A DNA stretch of 64,000 bases from the NCBI RefSeq assembly GCF_000243715.2, contig NZ_AHMO02000011.1:186001-250000 (forward strand). Reading direction: 5' to 3'. Positions 1 to 10,470 of the stretch are shown piece after piece. The DNA comes from Leptospira broomii serovar Hurstbridge str. 5399. Lineage in GTDB: Bacteria > Spirochaetota > Leptospiria > Leptospirales > Leptospiraceae. How positions within the stretch are numbered: position 1 is the first letter of the stretch; each line of letters begins with the position of its first letter. The notes under the pieces were generated by a model, which saw nothing but the letters and a program-made list of their open reading frames with translations, had not been told where the DNA came from and made no database searches. Both the position numbers and the translations under genes were made by a program.

Positions 1-385
1 ACCCTCGGGCGGGGGCCGGAGCGAAGCGGTGGAAAAGTTTATTATCGCAAAATGGTTCTTCTGACAAGAAGTTTTTCAAAATGAATTTAGTTGGAGCTCC
101 TACAAAACTATCTAACATAAAATAGTTGCAATATTTCTAATTTTCTGTCTATCGTCCTCGGTCTTCTGATACAAAAGAGACCTCGGGTCCGGGGGTTTGG
201 AAGAGACAATTCCCCGGAGATATGGAGTTAATTCGAAGGCAGTTTGTTTGATTGAAAATTTGACTTCACTTCGTTCAGTCACCCTTCGGGAATCTCGCTC
301 CCTAAGGGTCGCTCGATTGGGTAGCGGAAGACGCGCGTAACGCGGCTGCAGCGCGGGGGAGAGTCCCCCGTCTTCAGTCTTCTGA
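1..385. repeat. Intergenic region with repeat-like palindromic segments
   Basis: No convincing gene lies here. Bases 11-20 (GGGGGCCGGA) followed about 80 bases later by GGAGCTCCTACAA (93-105) match the arrangement at 13910-14013, suggesting a dispersed intergenic repeat. Bases 281-309 carry the short inverted repeat ACCCTT/AAGGGT. Bases 354-370 form a GC-rich hairpin, listed separately. The function is unknown; genome-wide comparison would settle whether it is a repeat family. Confidence 0.5.
354..370 (-). terminator. GC-rich hairpin downstream of the lipoprotein gene
   Basis: CGGGGGA, loop GAG, TCCCCCG is a perfect 7-bp inverted repeat just beyond the stop codon (386) of the minus-strand lipoprotein gene. 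There is no clear U-tract, so it may be a weak or factor-assisted terminator, or part of the surrounding repeat. Confidence 0.35.
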
Positions 386-1024
386 TTACTTACGAACTTC
401 TTTTCGAAGTTCTTCCTTAACTTTATCCCGCGTCGAGCCAGATCGATTTTCCAAGCGGATCATATAATGAATTTGGTATTTAGTAACGGTCGGTTTTTCC
501 TCGGAATGCTCCATCGTCCAGCGCGTCACATCGTTCTGAATCACTTTTGCCAAGTCGTTAATTCTCGGAACGCGAGTATTGAAACGGATGGTTTCGACGG
601 CGCCGGTATTCCCATTCAAGATTACTAATATGATTCCATCGTCCGTAAAATTAATTTTATTGTATTTTAGGAGTTCCTCGCTGATTAAAGCGTCCCCACC
701 CCGGTCGACTTTCCGATGAATAAATTTAGTCCCTCGGATTTGACGAACTTTATACGTATCTCCCGTGATATATACGCGAAAATACTCGCCCGAATCTTTA
801 GAAATGCCTTGAAAAAAAGTCGGATCAACCGTCGTAATTCGAACTTCGTTTCCTTCCTCGTCCAATATGGATTCGTTCTCTCCTGCCGGATTCGGGACAA
901 CCTCACCCTTAGGTTCTACGGCTATCTGTTTTTGGGAACCCGTGCAATTCAAAATCATCAATATGACCGTTAGCATAATCGTTGCGAAAATTGCAGATAT
1001 GCCGCGTCTATAAAATTCTCTCAT
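386..1024 (-). CDS. Hypothetical lipoprotein
   Basis: A 212-residue protein with a basic start, a hydrophobic stretch (about 9-26) and Cys27 in the context LMILNC, which fits a leptospiral lipobox; the mature protein would be lipid-anchored in the envelope. After the Cys comes a polar linker, then a domain of about 150 residues with alternating beta-like segments. The C-terminal segment (from about 150) ends in a charged helix rich in Arg, Glu and Lys. It has some flavour of TonB-type or AgmX/PglI C-terminal domains, but I cannot assign a family. It starts 51 bases after the mgtE stop on the same strand, so co-transcription is possible. Function not recognised. Confidence 0.7.
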   Translation of the reverse strand: MREFYRRGISAIFATIMLTVILMILNCTGSQKQIAVEPKGEVVPNPAGENESILDEEGNEVRITTVDPTFFQGISKDSGEYFRVYITGDTYKVRQIRGTKFIHRKVDRGGDALISEELLKYNKINFTDDGIILVILNGNTGAVETIRFNTRVPRINDLAKVIQNDVTRWTMEHSEEKPTVTKYQIHYMIRLENRSGSTRDKVKEELRKEVRK

Positions 1025-1075
1025 TGAATGTCCTACACTTTCTTTCTGTAATAAAATAATGACGGCAAATCCCGA

Positions 1076-2467
1076 TCATAAGTAACCAAGGAACATCGTG
1101 GCTAATCCGAGAAAGCAGAAAAATCCGAAGATATCGGTAGTCGTAGTAACGAAGATGGATGAAGCTATTGCGGGATCGATTCCCAACACTCTGAGTAACA
1201 TAGGGATTGAAGCGCCTAACACTGCGGCAACGATTAGATTCGCAAGCATTGCAAAGAAGATAACAAGGGCGAGAGCCGTTTTTCCCAAATAAAAATAAAC
1301 CGCAAGTCCCGAAATCGCACCGATGGTCAAACCGTTGATAACCCCAATGATGCATTCCTTACGAAAACCGATGCCCCAGTTACTCGGACTCAAATCTCCG
1401 GTTGCGATATTACGAACGACAACGGTTATCGCTTGAGTTCCCGCATTGCCCCCCATCCCCGCGACGATCGGCATTAAAGCGGCAAGAAGAACGAATGATT
1501 GAATGGTTTCCTCAAAAAGAGAAACTGTAGACGCAGCCAATACCGCGTTCCCTAAATTGATAACAAGCCAAATTAGTCTGCGTCGAATCGAGTCCCAAAT
1601 GGAGGTATTCAGGCGCTCTTCCTCCGAAACCCCTCCCATTCTCAAAATATCCTCGGAAGCTTCGTCCTGGACGATATCCAAAATATCGTCTACGGTGATT
1701 CTCCCGATAATTCGATCCAAATCGTCGACGACCGCAGCGGAAACTAAATCGTACTTACGAAAGGTTTTAGCCACCTCTTCCTGGTCCGTATCGTAATGAA
1801 TGGAAAATACCTCTTCCTTAACGAGGCGGCCGATTTTTTGGTTCAGAGGGGCGAGAAACAAATCTTTGAGTCTGATGAATCCCTTTAAATGGTTCTCTTC
1901 GTCGGTAACGTATAATAAATAGATATCGTCGGTTTCTTTAGCGATTCGTCTCAATTTTATGATAGCTTTGCGGACGGTATCCGTTTCGAACGCCGAAGCA
2001 AATTCGGTCGTCATTAAACGACCGGCAGTATATTCCCGAAAATTGAGTTGCTTCCTGATTTGAGAAGAATCCTCTCTATCGATCGAGTTTAAGATCTCTT
2101 CGGCCTTGTCTTTCGGGATTTCGGAGATTAAATTTGTAAACTCGTCTGTCTCCAGATTTTCGACGATCGGAGAGATCTCATGGACGTGTAATCTTGAAAT
2201 CAGGTCCGCCTGAAGGTCTTCGTCGAATTCGACTAGAATCAGGGACTGCATTTCGGAATCACAGAGGCGGAATACGTAAAATGCCTCTTCTTCGTCTAAT
2301 TTTTCTAAAACCTCCGCGATATCTGCAGGGTGATTCGCTTCGATAAAAGCACGAAGATACTCCGTATCTTTTATTTCGATTCTTTTGGAGAAGGATTCAA
2401 GCCAGTCGGCTGATTTCGCATTTGCCTTGGTCGAGACGGTTTCCTTTGCAGTACGCTTAACTTCCAT
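1076..2467 (-). CDS. mgtE: Magnesium transporter MgtE
   Basis: Mg2+ channel/transporter of the inner membrane. The order is typical: a helical N-domain with superhelical repeats (about 20-150, including the HPADIAEVLEKLDEEEAF stretch), a tandem CBS pair (about 155-280, with DILDIVQDEASEDILRMGG leading out), then five membrane helices (about 310-463) containing the PIVAGMGGNAGTQ pore-region motif. In this family the cytoplasmic N and CBS domains close the pore when Mg2+ is high. I chose ATG 2467 (463 residues) because GGGGAGG lies just upstream; a longer frame to 2596 adds 43 atypical residues. Divergent from the OmpA-like gene. No M-box is visible in the 138-bp gap. Confidence 0.95.
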   Translation of the reverse strand: MEVKRTAKETVSTKANAKSADWLESFSKRIEIKDTEYLRAFIEANHPADIAEVLEKLDEEEAFYVFRLCDSEMQSLILVEFDEDLQADLISRLHVHEISPIVENLETDEFTNLISEIPKDKAEEILNSIDREDSSQIRKQLNFREYTAGRLMTTEFASAFETDTVRKAIIKLRRIAKETDDIYLLYVTDEENHLKGFIRLKDLFLAPLNQKIGRLVKEEVFSIHYDTDQEEVAKTFRKYDLVSAAVVDDLDRIIGRITVDDILDIVQDEASEDILRMGGVSEEERLNTSIWDSIRRRLIWLVINLGNAVLAASTVSLFEETIQSFVLLAALMPIVAGMGGNAGTQAITVVVRNIATGDLSPSNWGIGFRKECIIGVINGLTIGAISGLAVYFYLGKTALALVIFFAMLANLIVAAVLGASIPMLLRVLGIDPAIASSIFVTTTTDIFGFFCFLGLATMFLGYL

Positions 2468-2554
2468 TTTAGCTGAACCTCCCCTTTTCCGACAGAATCC
2501 GACAAGTTTTCCTCTGTTCAATGACTTTCCGTTTTTCAAGCAAGAGTTTTTCAT

Positions 2555-2581
2555 TTGACTGGCTGCTAGACCGCTTAGAAT
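2555..2581 (+). promoter_or_regulatory. Possible sigma70 promoter for the OmpA-like gene
   Basis: TTGACT at 2555-2560 and TAGAAT at 2576-2581 are separated by 15 bases (16 if TTTGAC is taken as the -35). The spacing is short, but the -10 is good and sits 24 bases before the ATG at 2606. Tentative. Confidence 0.35.
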
Positions 2582-2605
2582 GGAACTTAGGTCCAATAAA
2601 TATCC

Positions 2606-3628
2606 ATGAAATCATTCTGCTCAAGACTAGTAATTGCCGGAATCTTAGGCCTAGCTCTACTTCCGCTCCAAGCCGATGTCGTCTATTTTCCTTGGGAATA
2701 CAACAAGCTCTATAATGAGAAAGTGACTTTAGAACTCGAATTGGATTCTCTAAAGACCCGCTACCGAAACGAATCTGAAAACTCTAAAAAAGAAAAAATC
2801 TCCTTGGAAGGGCGCATACAAAGTCTTGAGAACCAATTGTCGAGCGAAAAGTCCTTCCGTGAAAAGGACCAGAGTCAATACGCGGATCAGATCAAAAATC
2901 TTGAGAACCAGATTGCACTTTTAAAAGCAAAGAGCGGCAATAAAGAAAGAGAACTTCTGGATGAAAACGCTAAACAATCCAAAAAATACCAAGATTTGAT
3001 CGGTGAATTGAAAGCCGCTCTCGAACAGGAAAAGCTGGATTGTATTAAAAAAACCGAAGATTTAAAGAAAGATTACGAAACCAAGATCGCCACTCTCGAA
3101 GCAAGAATCGCGTCTCTCATGGATGAAATCGCTCGTCTCAAGGATTTTACCGAAAATCAGAAGAAGGAAAACGAGCGGTTGGCAAAACAGGCCGACGAAT
3201 TGGAAGAAAAGCTGAAGGGAGAAATTTCCAAAGGCCAAATCCGAGTAAAACGCTTCCAAGGTCGATTAATCATCAACGTCGACGACCAAATCTCTTTCGA
3301 CTCGGGATCGGCCGATTTAAAAAAGCAGATTCTACCTGCTTTGGATAAAGTTAAGGAGATTTTAGTTAATTATCCGGGAAATATTATAACGGTAGAGGGT
3401 CATACGGACAACGTTCCGATACGAACCAAGAAATTTCAGGATAACTGGCAGCTCTCAACCGAGAGAGCCCTTTCCGTTCTACACTTCCTGCTAGAGGCTA
3501 AAAATCTGGATCCCAGGAATTTTTCCGCCGCCGGTTATGGCGAATATGCCCCTTTAGTTTCCAATGACACACCCGAAAACAAGGCGATAAATCGTCGCGT
3601 CGATATCGTAGTCGTTCCCCGCAAATAA
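2606..3628 (+). CDS. OmpA-family protein with a long coiled coil
   Basis: A 340-residue exported protein. Residues 1-23 look like a signal peptide ending LLPLQA-D. Residues about 35-205 are a charged heptad-rich coiled coil (ENQLSSEK, LENQIALLKAK and similar). Residues about 215-340 form an OmpA/MotB-type peptidoglycan-binding domain, with FDSGSADLKK, VEGHTDNVPI and the terminal NRRVDIVV containing the Arg used to hold diaminopimelate. It probably links peptidoglycan to the outer membrane or a partner through the rod. It is divergent from mgtE and 15 bases ahead of the CDF gene. No beta-barrel precedes the OmpA domain, so it is not a classical OmpA. Confidence 0.9.
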   Translation: MKSFCSRLVIAGILGLALLPLQADVVYFPWEYNKLYNEKVTLELELDSLKTRYRNESENSKKEKISLEGRIQSLENQLSSEKSFREKDQSQYADQIKNLENQIALLKAKSGNKERELLDENAKQSKKYQDLIGELKAALEQEKLDCIKKTEDLKKDYETKIATLEARIASLMDEIARLKDFTENQKKENERLAKQADELEEKLKGEISKGQIRVKRFQGRLIINVDDQISFDSGSADLKKQILPALDKVKEILVNYPGNIITVEGHTDNVPIRTKKFQDNWQLSTERALSVLHFLLEAKNLDPRNFSAAGYGEYAPLVSNDTPENKAINRRVDIVVVPRK

Positions 3629-3643
3629 AAGTTTACCGGAAAG

Positions 3644-4684
3644 ATGAGAAAATCCCCTAACTTGAAAGGAACTCGGGATCGGCCTGCGACTCAGGTCGAT
3701 CCTTTTTTAAACCAAACGATTCTTCGGCCTAGAAGAAAAGGTACGGTCGGTTCGCTGTTGATGGCCCTACTACTTTCGCTCGGAATTTTCACCTGGGAGA
3801 TTTGGGGGGCTGCGGAAAGTCATAGCCTTGCATTGCTCGCGGATGCAGGACATGTTATTTCCGATTCCTTCGCCTTGTTGCTGAGTCTCACTGCGGTATT
3901 GATCGCCGATCGAAAACCGAATCATAAAATGAACTTCGGGTACTTTCGCGTGGAAGTGCTGACGGCATTTCTAAATTCACTTTTGATATTCGGAATTTCC
4001 GCGTACATACTAATCGAGGCTTGGGAAAGAATCAGATCCGGACATAAAGTGGCCCCTGACTTAATGCTTGCATTCAGTTTGGGCACAATCGTTTTGAACT
4101 TAATTTCCGTCTGGGTATTAAGACGAGTAGCCGGAGACAATATCAATTTGCGATCGGCATATTTGCACGTCCTTAGCGACCTATTAGCTACAGTTGCCGT
4201 GGTTGTCGGGGCGATTCTGATTCGCTACACTAACTGGAATTGGATCGATCCGTTAATCAGCGTTCTACTGTCTTTCTTGATTCTTAAATCCGCAGGATCT
4301 ATCCTCAAGGAAAGCCTGTCCATTTTATTGGAAGCTTCTCCCAATCCTGACGAATGGGATCATCTGCAAAAGGATATTCTAGATCTCAGAGGAGTCGCAA
4401 CGATCCTTTCCTCTCATAGCTGGAGTCTTACGAAAGGAATTCATGCGTGCGCTTTCCGCTTACAAATCAAAACAGGATCGGATACGAAAAAGATTTTGAC
4501 GGAAGCTTACTCTCTCCTTCGGGACGAATGGAAATTCGAACAAATATATCTACAATTGGAAGATTTGAAAACGACGAAACAGTTAGATGGAGTTTTGGCC
4601 AAAACTCTTCACGAAATGGAACCCGAAGACTGGGGACATGCTCACCATAATCACGATCATCCGGATAACCACCATTCCCACTAG
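3644..4684 (+). CDS. Cation diffusion facilitator (Zn2+/Co2+/Cd2+ efflux)
   Basis: An inner-membrane metal/proton antiporter of the CDF family, 346 residues. About 45 N-terminal residues precede six predicted helices. Both metal-site motifs of the CzcD/ZitB subgroup are present: HVISD in helix 2 (within LLADAGHVISDSFAL) and HVLSD in helix 5. The C-terminal cytoplasmic domain ends in a His-rich tail (HAHHNHDHPDNHHSH) that likely binds Zn2+. The start is the first ATG after the OmpA-like stop, 15 bases away, so the two may be co-transcribed. Its stop overlaps that of the convergent acyl-CoA dehydrogenase-like gene by 4 bases. Confidence 0.92.
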   Translation: MRKSPNLKGTRDRPATQVDPFLNQTILRPRRKGTVGSLLMALLLSLGIFTWEIWGAAESHSLALLADAGHVISDSFALLLSLTAVLIADRKPNHKMNFGYFRVEVLTAFLNSLLIFGISAYILIEAWERIRSGHKVAPDLMLAFSLGTIVLNLISVWVLRRVAGDNINLRSAYLHVLSDLLATVAVVVGAILIRYTNWNWIDPLISVLLSFLILKSAGSILKESLSILLEASPNPDEWDHLQKDILDLRGVATILSSHSWSLTKGIHACAFRLQIKTGSDTKKILTEAYSLLRDEWKFEQIYLQLEDLKTTKQLDGVLAKTLHEMEPEDWGHAHHNHDHPDNHHSH

Positions 4685-5733
4685 CGAATTCCGAACTTCC
4701 TCCATTCTCTTGTTTGTTTAATTCTATTCTTTAAATAGACCGGGCTTCTCGAAGGATGAAAGGAGAAAAATAATTCAAAGTCGGGATATTCTTTCTTTAG
4801 ATCAAAGAAAGGAAGTGAATCCAGCAGTTTTCCGGATATGTCCAAAACAGTTTCATAGCCGTAAGGGTGATCTTCTTCAATTTTATAAGCCGGATTCCTA
4901 TCTTTTTTTTCGGACAGTTCCAGACATTTTGAAAACAGTAGTCCGCTTAGATCCCAAAGTTGTCCAAGCGTTGAGGACCATTCTCGACATTCCGGACGAC
5001 CGCCCAAATCACTTACAATTTTACGAATCGCACCGCAAAACAGAACTGCGGCTGAAAGCATTTCGGAAAGATGCACATCCGGACCGAATTTAGAATAGTC
5101 GGAGAGAAATAAATGGTGCTTTGGAACGCGAAGATTCGTTGCCTTAATTTTACAGTGAGTCGCCTCCGGCGCGAAATCCAAATGGAATTCCTCCAGCTCT
5201 AGACCTTCGCTATTTCTCGGGACGTAAAAAACTCCGTACGGAACCTCTTCACCTTTTGCAACTACTAGAAAACCTTCCGCATCGGCTCCGTTCGTAACGA
5301 ATCCTTTCGAGAAAGTTAGCTCGAACGAACCGTCAGGTAAACGACTAGCTACGGATTTCAAATTGGAAATCTTTCCCATCCAACCAGGCTCGCTAACTCC
5401 TAAACCTAAGATACCCAAACCTTTGGACAATCGGTTCAGGATCGTTTTCGCTAGTTCTTTTGTTTCCTCCTGAGCTTCCAAACCCGGTTCCACGCCCGAT
5501 AGTAAACGGAGAATTCTTCCGGCAACATTTGTCTGAGCCATAATTCCGACGCCGACCCCGATTCCATGAGGAAGAGAAGGAAGAAGAATTAATTTTTCAT
5601 GAAATTCCTTAAACCCTCCGTTTGAAAGCGCAGTAAACAAACCGGCCTTGGAAATTTCAGGCAATGATAGTTTGTATACGGAACGAAATTCTGTTTTGGG
5701 AAACGAAAATAGCTTCGCGGAGAGTTCTTGCAT
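4681..5733 (-). CDS. Divergent acyl-CoA dehydrogenase-like protein
   Basis: A 350-residue protein resembling the middle of acyl-CoA dehydrogenases: GLGVSEPG (about 119-126) corresponds to the flavin-contacting TEP segment, and the following beta domain has FVTNGADAEGFLVVAKG, like the family's WITNG.AD.FVVVAK. The N-terminal helical domain is short, and the C-terminal four-helix domain is weakly conserved; I cannot point to the catalytic Glu. It may therefore be a non-catalytic or altered-substrate member. It follows uvrA on the same strand by 52 bases and converges on the CDF gene. Membership in the fold is likely, activity uncertain. Confidence 0.65.
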   Translation of the reverse strand: MQELSAKLFSFPKTEFRSVYKLSLPEISKAGLFTALSNGGFKEFHEKLILLPSLPHGIGVGVGIMAQTNVAGRILRLLSGVEPGLEAQEETKELAKTILNRLSKGLGILGLGVSEPGWMGKISNLKSVASRLPDGSFELTFSKGFVTNGADAEGFLVVAKGEEVPYGVFYVPRNSEGLELEEFHLDFAPEATHCKIKATNLRVPKHHLFLSDYSKFGPDVHLSEMLSAAVLFCGAIRKIVSDLGGRPECREWSSTLGQLWDLSGLLFSKCLELSEKKDRNPAYKIEEDHPYGYETVLDISGKLLDSLPFFDLKKEYPDFELFFSFHPSRSPVYLKNRIKQTREWRKFGIR

Positions 5734-5785
5734 AGAGGCGTCTTGGAGACTCTATGCCGTACAACCCGAGACGGGTCTACCATAT

Positions 5786-8620
5786 TTATCCCGCTTTTTT
5801 ACCGCTTGTTCCCATTACCTTCTTAAGATATTGGCCCGTAAAAGATTCCTTGATTTTTACTACTTCCGTAGGAGTTCCTTCGGCGATGACTCGCCCGCCT
5901 CCGTCTCCTCCTTCCGGCCCCATATCTATAATCCAATCCGCCTGCTTAATCACGTCTAAATTGTGCTCGATTACGATCATGGAATTCCCACGATCGACTA
6001 GCGTATGCAATACCGTCATTAGATGACGAACGTCTTCAAAATGTAGTCCGGTAGTAGGTTCGTCCAAAATATACAATGTTCTTCCGGTGGGACGTTTGGA
6101 AAGTTCCGTTGCAAGTTTGATTCTTTGGGCTTCTCCTCCCGAAAAAGTGGTTGCGGGTTGTCCCAATCTGATATAACCGAGACCGACTTCTTCCAGAGTT
6201 TCCAGCTTTCGTTTGAGAGCCGGAATATTTTCGAAGAATTTCACAGAATCTTCCACCGTCATTTCTAGAATCTCGTAGATGTTCTTTCCCTTGAATCTAA
6301 CTTCTAACGTTTCCTGATTATAGCGTTTTCCCTTGCAAACATCACAGGTAACGTACACATCCGGTAAAAAATGCATTTCGATCTTGAGAATTCCGTCACC
6401 TTCGCAGGTTTCGCAGCGACCGCCGCTCACGTTAAAACTGAATCTTCCGGGAGAATAACCTCTAACCTTCGAGTCTTCTAATCCGGCAAACATATCTCGC
6501 ACGACGGTGAATAAACCGGTGTAGGTCGCCGGATTGGAGCGAGGAGTTCGACCGATCGGCGATTGATCGATATTGATGATCTTATCGATTTCTTCCAAGC
6601 CCGTAATTTTTTCGTGCTTGCCCGCAATGGTGCGCATTTTCATCACTTTATGAGCCGCGGCATTATATAAAATATCATTAATAAGAGTGGATTTTCCGGA
6701 GCCTGAAACTCCGGTTATCAGGACCAATTTTCCCAGCGGAATATCCACATTAACATTCTTTAAATTGTTTTCTTTAGCGCCGACAATTTTGATTTTTTTC
6801 CCGTTTCCCGAACGAAGAGAATCGGGAATCGGAATAAACGCTTTTCCGGAAAGATATTTTCCGGTTAGGGAATTTTTATTCTTAGCAACATCCTCAGGAG
6901 TTCCGGCACAGACTACGGTTCCGCCATGAACTCCGGCACCTGGGCCCATATCGATAAGCCAATCCGCCTCTTCCATGGTTTCTTGGTCGTGCTCAACGAC
7001 AAGCACCGTATTTCCAAGATCCCGCAGATCTTTCAACGTATTGACTAACTTCGTGTTATCTCTTTGGTGAAGTCCGATCGAAGGCTCATCTAGAATATAC
7101 AAAACTCCCTGAAGTCTAGATCCTATTTGAGTTGCCAATCGAATCCTCTGAGCTTCACCTCCCGAAAGAGAACCGGCGGACCTTTCTAAGCTAAGGTAGC
7201 CGACTCCGACATCATTTAAAAAGGTCAATCGTTGCTGGATCTCCTTCAAGATGGGCTTAGCGATGATCTCCTCGCTGCCTTTCGGCTTCATAGATTTAAC
7301 AAAAGCCAATGCTTTTTCCACGCTAAATGCGGAAAACTTATCGATGGTTAAATCGTTCACTTCCACCGCTAAAGTAACCGGTTTCAAACGTTTTCCATTG
7401 CAGGCAGGACATGCATGATTTGTCATGTACCCTTCCAGAATCTGCCGTCTGGATTCGGACGCTTCTTTATAACGTCTCTTTAAATTCGGAATGACTCCCT
7501 CGAATTCTCTGCTGAATTCATAATGGGAATTCTCTTTTCTAAAATCGTAATCTATCTTTAAGTTTTTATCCCCGTACAATACGGTCTTTCTGACTTTCTC
7601 CGGTAAATTCTTCCAAGGAGTATTATAATCGAATTTTAGCGTTTTAGCCATAGAATGTACGGTTGTTAAAAACCAGTAACTATTACTTTTTGAACCCGCC
7701 CATGCCTCGATACAACCTTCCACAAGGGAAAGCTCCGGATCCGAAACCAAGAGATCTTCGTCGAATTCCAATAAACTCCCCAAGCCGTCGCAAGTTTCGC
7801 AGGCTCCATACGGAGAATTAAATGAAAATAATCGGGGAGAAAGTTCTGGAATTGATTCTTCCGGATGATTCGGACAGGAAAGTTTCTGAGAAAAGATGTG
7901 ATCTTTCTTTCCGTCATCTACGATTAAAGTTCCTTCCGATTGTTTTAATGCAGTTTCCACCGAATCTGAAAGTCTTGGCCGTATTCCGTCCTTCATTACG
8001 ATTCGATCCACTACGATCTCGATGGTAGCCTTGAAACTTTTTTTGAAGGTAATCTCCTCATCCAGAGTTCTGATTTCCCCGTTGATCCGAACCCGATTAA
8101 AACCGTCTTTTCTAATCTTATCGATAATATCTTTATGTTCGCCCTTTTTCCCCGATACGGCCGGTGACATCAATTGAAGCTTGGTTCCCTCCGGATAAGC
8201 AAGTATTCGTTGGGTGATTTGATCGATGGAAAGAGATTGGATCGGAGTTCCGCAAATCGGACAATGGGGTTTGCCGATCCTCGCGTATAATAGGCGGAGG
8301 TAATCGTAAATTTCAGTTACCGTTCCGACCGTGGATCTGGGATTACGATGAGTGGTCTTCTGCTCGATAGAGATGGCCGGCGATAAACCTTCGATTAAAT
8401 CAAGATCCGGTTTTTCCATCTGGCCTAGAAATTGCCGTGCATATGCGGATAAGCTTTCTACATATCGTCTTTGACCTTCCGCGTAAATAGTATCGAATGC
8501 AAGGGACGATTTACCTGATCCGGACAATCCGGTTACGACGACGAGCTTATCCCTTGGAATATCCAAATTGACGTTTTTTAGGTTATGCTCTCTCGCACCG
8601 CGTATCCGAATATGATCCAA
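5786..8620 (-). CDS. uvrA: Excinuclease ABC subunit A
   Basis: The damage-recognition ATPase of nucleotide excision repair, 944 residues, full length. Two ABC modules are visible: Walker [10 protein letters not shown] at 31-39 and GVSGSGKST near 640, each with its SGGEAQRI signature. Zinc-binding cysteine pairs are present (CPICG, CETCDG, CPACNG, CETCEG, CDVCKG). The start is TTG at 8620, with GAGGG seven bases upstream and [14 protein letters not shown] matching the normal UvrA N-terminus. No exact LexA-type box is seen in the 125-bp gap to the divergent protease gene. uvrC and a uvrD-like gene are elsewhere in the window. Confidence 0.98.
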   Translation of the reverse strand: MDHIRIRGAREHNLKNVNLDIPRDKLVVVTGLSGSGKSSLAFDTIYAEGQRRYVESLSAYARQFLGQMEKPDLDLIEGLSPAISIEQKTTHRNPRSTVGTVTEIYDYLRLLYARIGKPHCPICGTPIQSLSIDQITQRILAYPEGTKLQLMSPAVSGKKGEHKDIIDKIRKDGFNRVRINGEIRTLDEEITFKKSFKATIEIVVDRIVMKDGIRPRLSDSVETALKQSEGTLIVDDGKKDHIFSQKLSCPNHPEESIPELSPRLFSFNSPYGACETCDGLGSLLEFDEDLLVSDPELSLVEGCIEAWAGSKSNSYWFLTTVHSMAKTLKFDYNTPWKNLPEKVRKTVLYGDKNLKIDYDFRKENSHYEFSREFEGVIPNLKRRYKEASESRRQILEGYMTNHACPACNGKRLKPVTLAVEVNDLTIDKFSAFSVEKALAFVKSMKPKGSEEIIAKPILKEIQQRLTFLNDVGVGYLSLERSAGSLSGGEAQRIRLATQIGSRLQGVLYILDEPSIGLHQRDNTKLVNTLKDLRDLGNTVLVVEHDQETMEEADWLIDMGPGAGVHGGTVVCAGTPEDVAKNKNSLTGKYLSGKAFIPIPDSLRSGNGKKIKIVGAKENNLKNVNVDIPLGKLVLITGVSGSGKSTLINDILYNAAAHKVMKMRTIAGKHEKITGLEEIDKIINIDQSPIGRTPRSNPATYTGLFTVVRDMFAGLEDSKVRGYSPGRFSFNVSGGRCETCEGDGILKIEMHFLPDVYVTCDVCKGKRYNQETLEVRFKGKNIYEILEMTVEDSVKFFENIPALKRKLETLEEVGLGYIRLGQPATTFSGGEAQRIKLATELSKRPTGRTLYILDEPTTGLHFEDVRHLMTVLHTLVDRGNSMIVIEHNLDVIKQADWIIDMGPEGGDGGGRVIAEGTPTEVVKIKESFTGQYLKKVMGTSGKKAG

Positions 8621-8745
8621 ATTCGTACCCTCTTACATTTCAGAGAAAATAGTATTCCTTAGACTGAAAAGCGGTTTTCCTGCGTTAAAAATCCGTTTTC
8701 TGTTCTCCCCCGAAAAAATACATTGGTCGGCAAAAGGATTCAAGT

Positions 8746-10470
8746 ATGCTTCGCCAGATCGTTTCGCTGATTTTTCTACCCTTCCGCATTTTATTACAAT
8801 TCTGGAGAATGCTGATTTATCGCTTTCGCAAAGGAGATCATTTCTTTCTCGAAGTTCCTTCGACCTTTTCCTACGAGAGAAAATCTCTTTTCGTAAGAAT
8901 GCTAGTTTCGAAGGACGAAACCCCATTCTTCATCGATTTCCTTTTAGGATTGCGCGCTCTCTCATTAGTTCCCGGATTAAAAAAAGTTTCGTTTCTCTTC
9001 GAAGCGCCGGAATACGGTTTCGGAGAGGCCTGGAATCTATGTAAATCGATTCAAACTTTGAATGAGAAAGGAATCGCGACTGCAGGATTTTCTTTAGGAG
9101 GCGGGACAAAATCGTTATTGCTCCTTTCTTATTGCAAAGAGCGATACGCTAGTTCTGCCTCGGAGTTTTTTCCGACCCTTCCTTCCGCCGAACCGTATTT
9201 TTTTGGAGATGCGGCAAAAAAGGCCGGTGTCGGCGTAGAAACGTATGCAAGCGGCGCGTTCAAATCTTTCGGAGAAACATTCCAGCGATCCTCGTTCTCC
9301 GCTCCGGCTAGAAAGAACTTGGAAACCTTATTAAAGGACCAGAATGAGTTTCTCAAAAAATCCTTTTTAGAAACTTCCGGACTTCCCTTATCCGTTCTCG
9401 AAGAACCCATTATTAGCGCTGAAGCTTTGCTCAAAGCGAAATTTCTTACCGACTTGCTGGAAGAGGACGAATTCCAAGAGAATTATTTGCACGAAGGATA
9501 CATGCGGGAGGAAGAAGCGGAAAAATCCGGGACTCCTAATTACAGAGGATTTACCGCCAAAGGACTTCGTCTCCATTCGAAATTACAACAATTCAATCTC
9601 GTCTCCAAATCACTTCCGATTCTAGCGATTTTACCTATCCAGGGAAACATATTACCCGATCTAGGTCGAGAGGAGGAATTCCGTTCCAGACAGGTATCAT
9701 ATCGTTATTATCAAAGTTTATTAAAAGAATTAAAGGACGATCCTAAAGTAGCTGCGGTCGTTTTGGAAATGAACTCTCCCGGCGGTTCGGCGTTGGTGTC
9801 CGAACTACTCTATCGCGAAATTCGAAAGCTCGCCGAAAAAAAACCGGTGTTTACTTACGTACTGAATGTGGCGGCTTCCGGGGGATACTATCTAGCCTGC
9901 GGTACCGAGGAAATTCACGCGACTCCTTATTCTATTGTCGGATCCATAGGAGCGGTCATGCTTCGATTCGATCTAAAAGGATTGTACAATAAACTCGGAA
10001 TTAAAAAAGAGCGAATCTCATTCTATCCGTACCGAGATATACTTTCGGAGTACGGAAAATTGGGAGCGAAGTCTTCCGCATTCTTGAAAAAAGAAGTTTC
10101 CCGATCTCGTGATTTATTCTACTCCCGAGTAGCTGAAGCGAGAAAGACCACGGATGCCGAATTGGAATCAAAATGGGGGGAAGGACGAATCTTTTTAGGT
10201 CAGACATTCTTGAAAGCCGGATTCTTAGATTCGTGCTCATCCTTTTTAGAACTACTCGAGCGGATCAAAGAAAAAGTAAATCTTGCTAAAATGGATGTGA
10301 GATATTTGCCGGGAACTTACACCTGGAAGGATTTAATCCAGGAAATGAAACCGAGTCTTTCTTTTGCAGCTCTAGATTATTTTGGATCTTCTCCTAAATC
10401 TAAGAACCTCTTAAAAAAGCAGGAAATTCTTTATTTTTCAGAGGCTGCGTCCGAACTCTCACGGCACTAA
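8746..10470 (+). CDS. sppA: SppA-type signal peptide peptidase (S49 family)
   Basis: A membrane-associated serine protease, 574 residues, with the double-domain layout of the 67-kDa SppA class. The N-terminal half carries YASGAFKSFGE, whose Lys173 aligns by context with the general base Lys. The C-terminal half carries AASGGYY with Ser378 as the likely nucleophile. Both catalytic partners thus seem present, in separate halves as in E. coli SppA. The first 25 residues are hydrophobic and could anchor the protein. In the family it clears cleaved signal peptides. It is divergent from uvrA, and its stop overlaps the convergent Sua5 gene by 4 bases. Confidence 0.85.
   Translation: MLRQIVSLIFLPFRILLQFWRMLIYRFRKGDHFFLEVPSTFSYERKSLFVRMLVSKDETPFFIDFLLGLRALSLVPGLKKVSFLFEAPEYGFGEAWNLCKSIQTLNEKGIATAGFSLGGGTKSLLLLSYCKERYASSASEFFPTLPSAEPYFFGDAAKKAGVGVETYASGAFKSFGETFQRSSFSAPARKNLETLLKDQNEFLKKSFLETSGLPLSVLEEPIISAEALLKAKFLTDLLEEDEFQENYLHEGYMREEEAEKSGTPNYRGFTAKGLRLHSKLQQFNLVSKSLPILAILPIQGNILPDLGREEEFRSRQVSYRYYQSLLKELKDDPKVAAVVLEMNSPGGSALVSELLYREIRKLAEKKPVFTYVLNVAASGGYYLACGTEEIHATPYSIVGSIGAVMLRFDLKGLYNKLGIKKERISFYPYRDILSEYGKLGAKSSAFLKKEVSRSRDLFYSRVAEARKTTDAELESKWGEGRIFLGQTFLKAGFLDSCSSFLELLERIKEKVNLAKMDVRYLPGTYTWKDLIQEMKPSLSFAALDYFGSSPKSKNLLKKQEILYFSEAASELSRH

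Noticed and set aside
2468..2605. Mg2+ riboswitch (M-box) ahead of mgtE
   Set aside because: The divergent gap is only 138 bases and no M-box-like conserved helices could be seen.
8722..8734. ATTG-GTCGG-CAAA between uvrA and sppA, resembling a LexA box
   Set aside because: One arm differs from TTTG-N5-CAAA, so it is too weak to claim without binding data.
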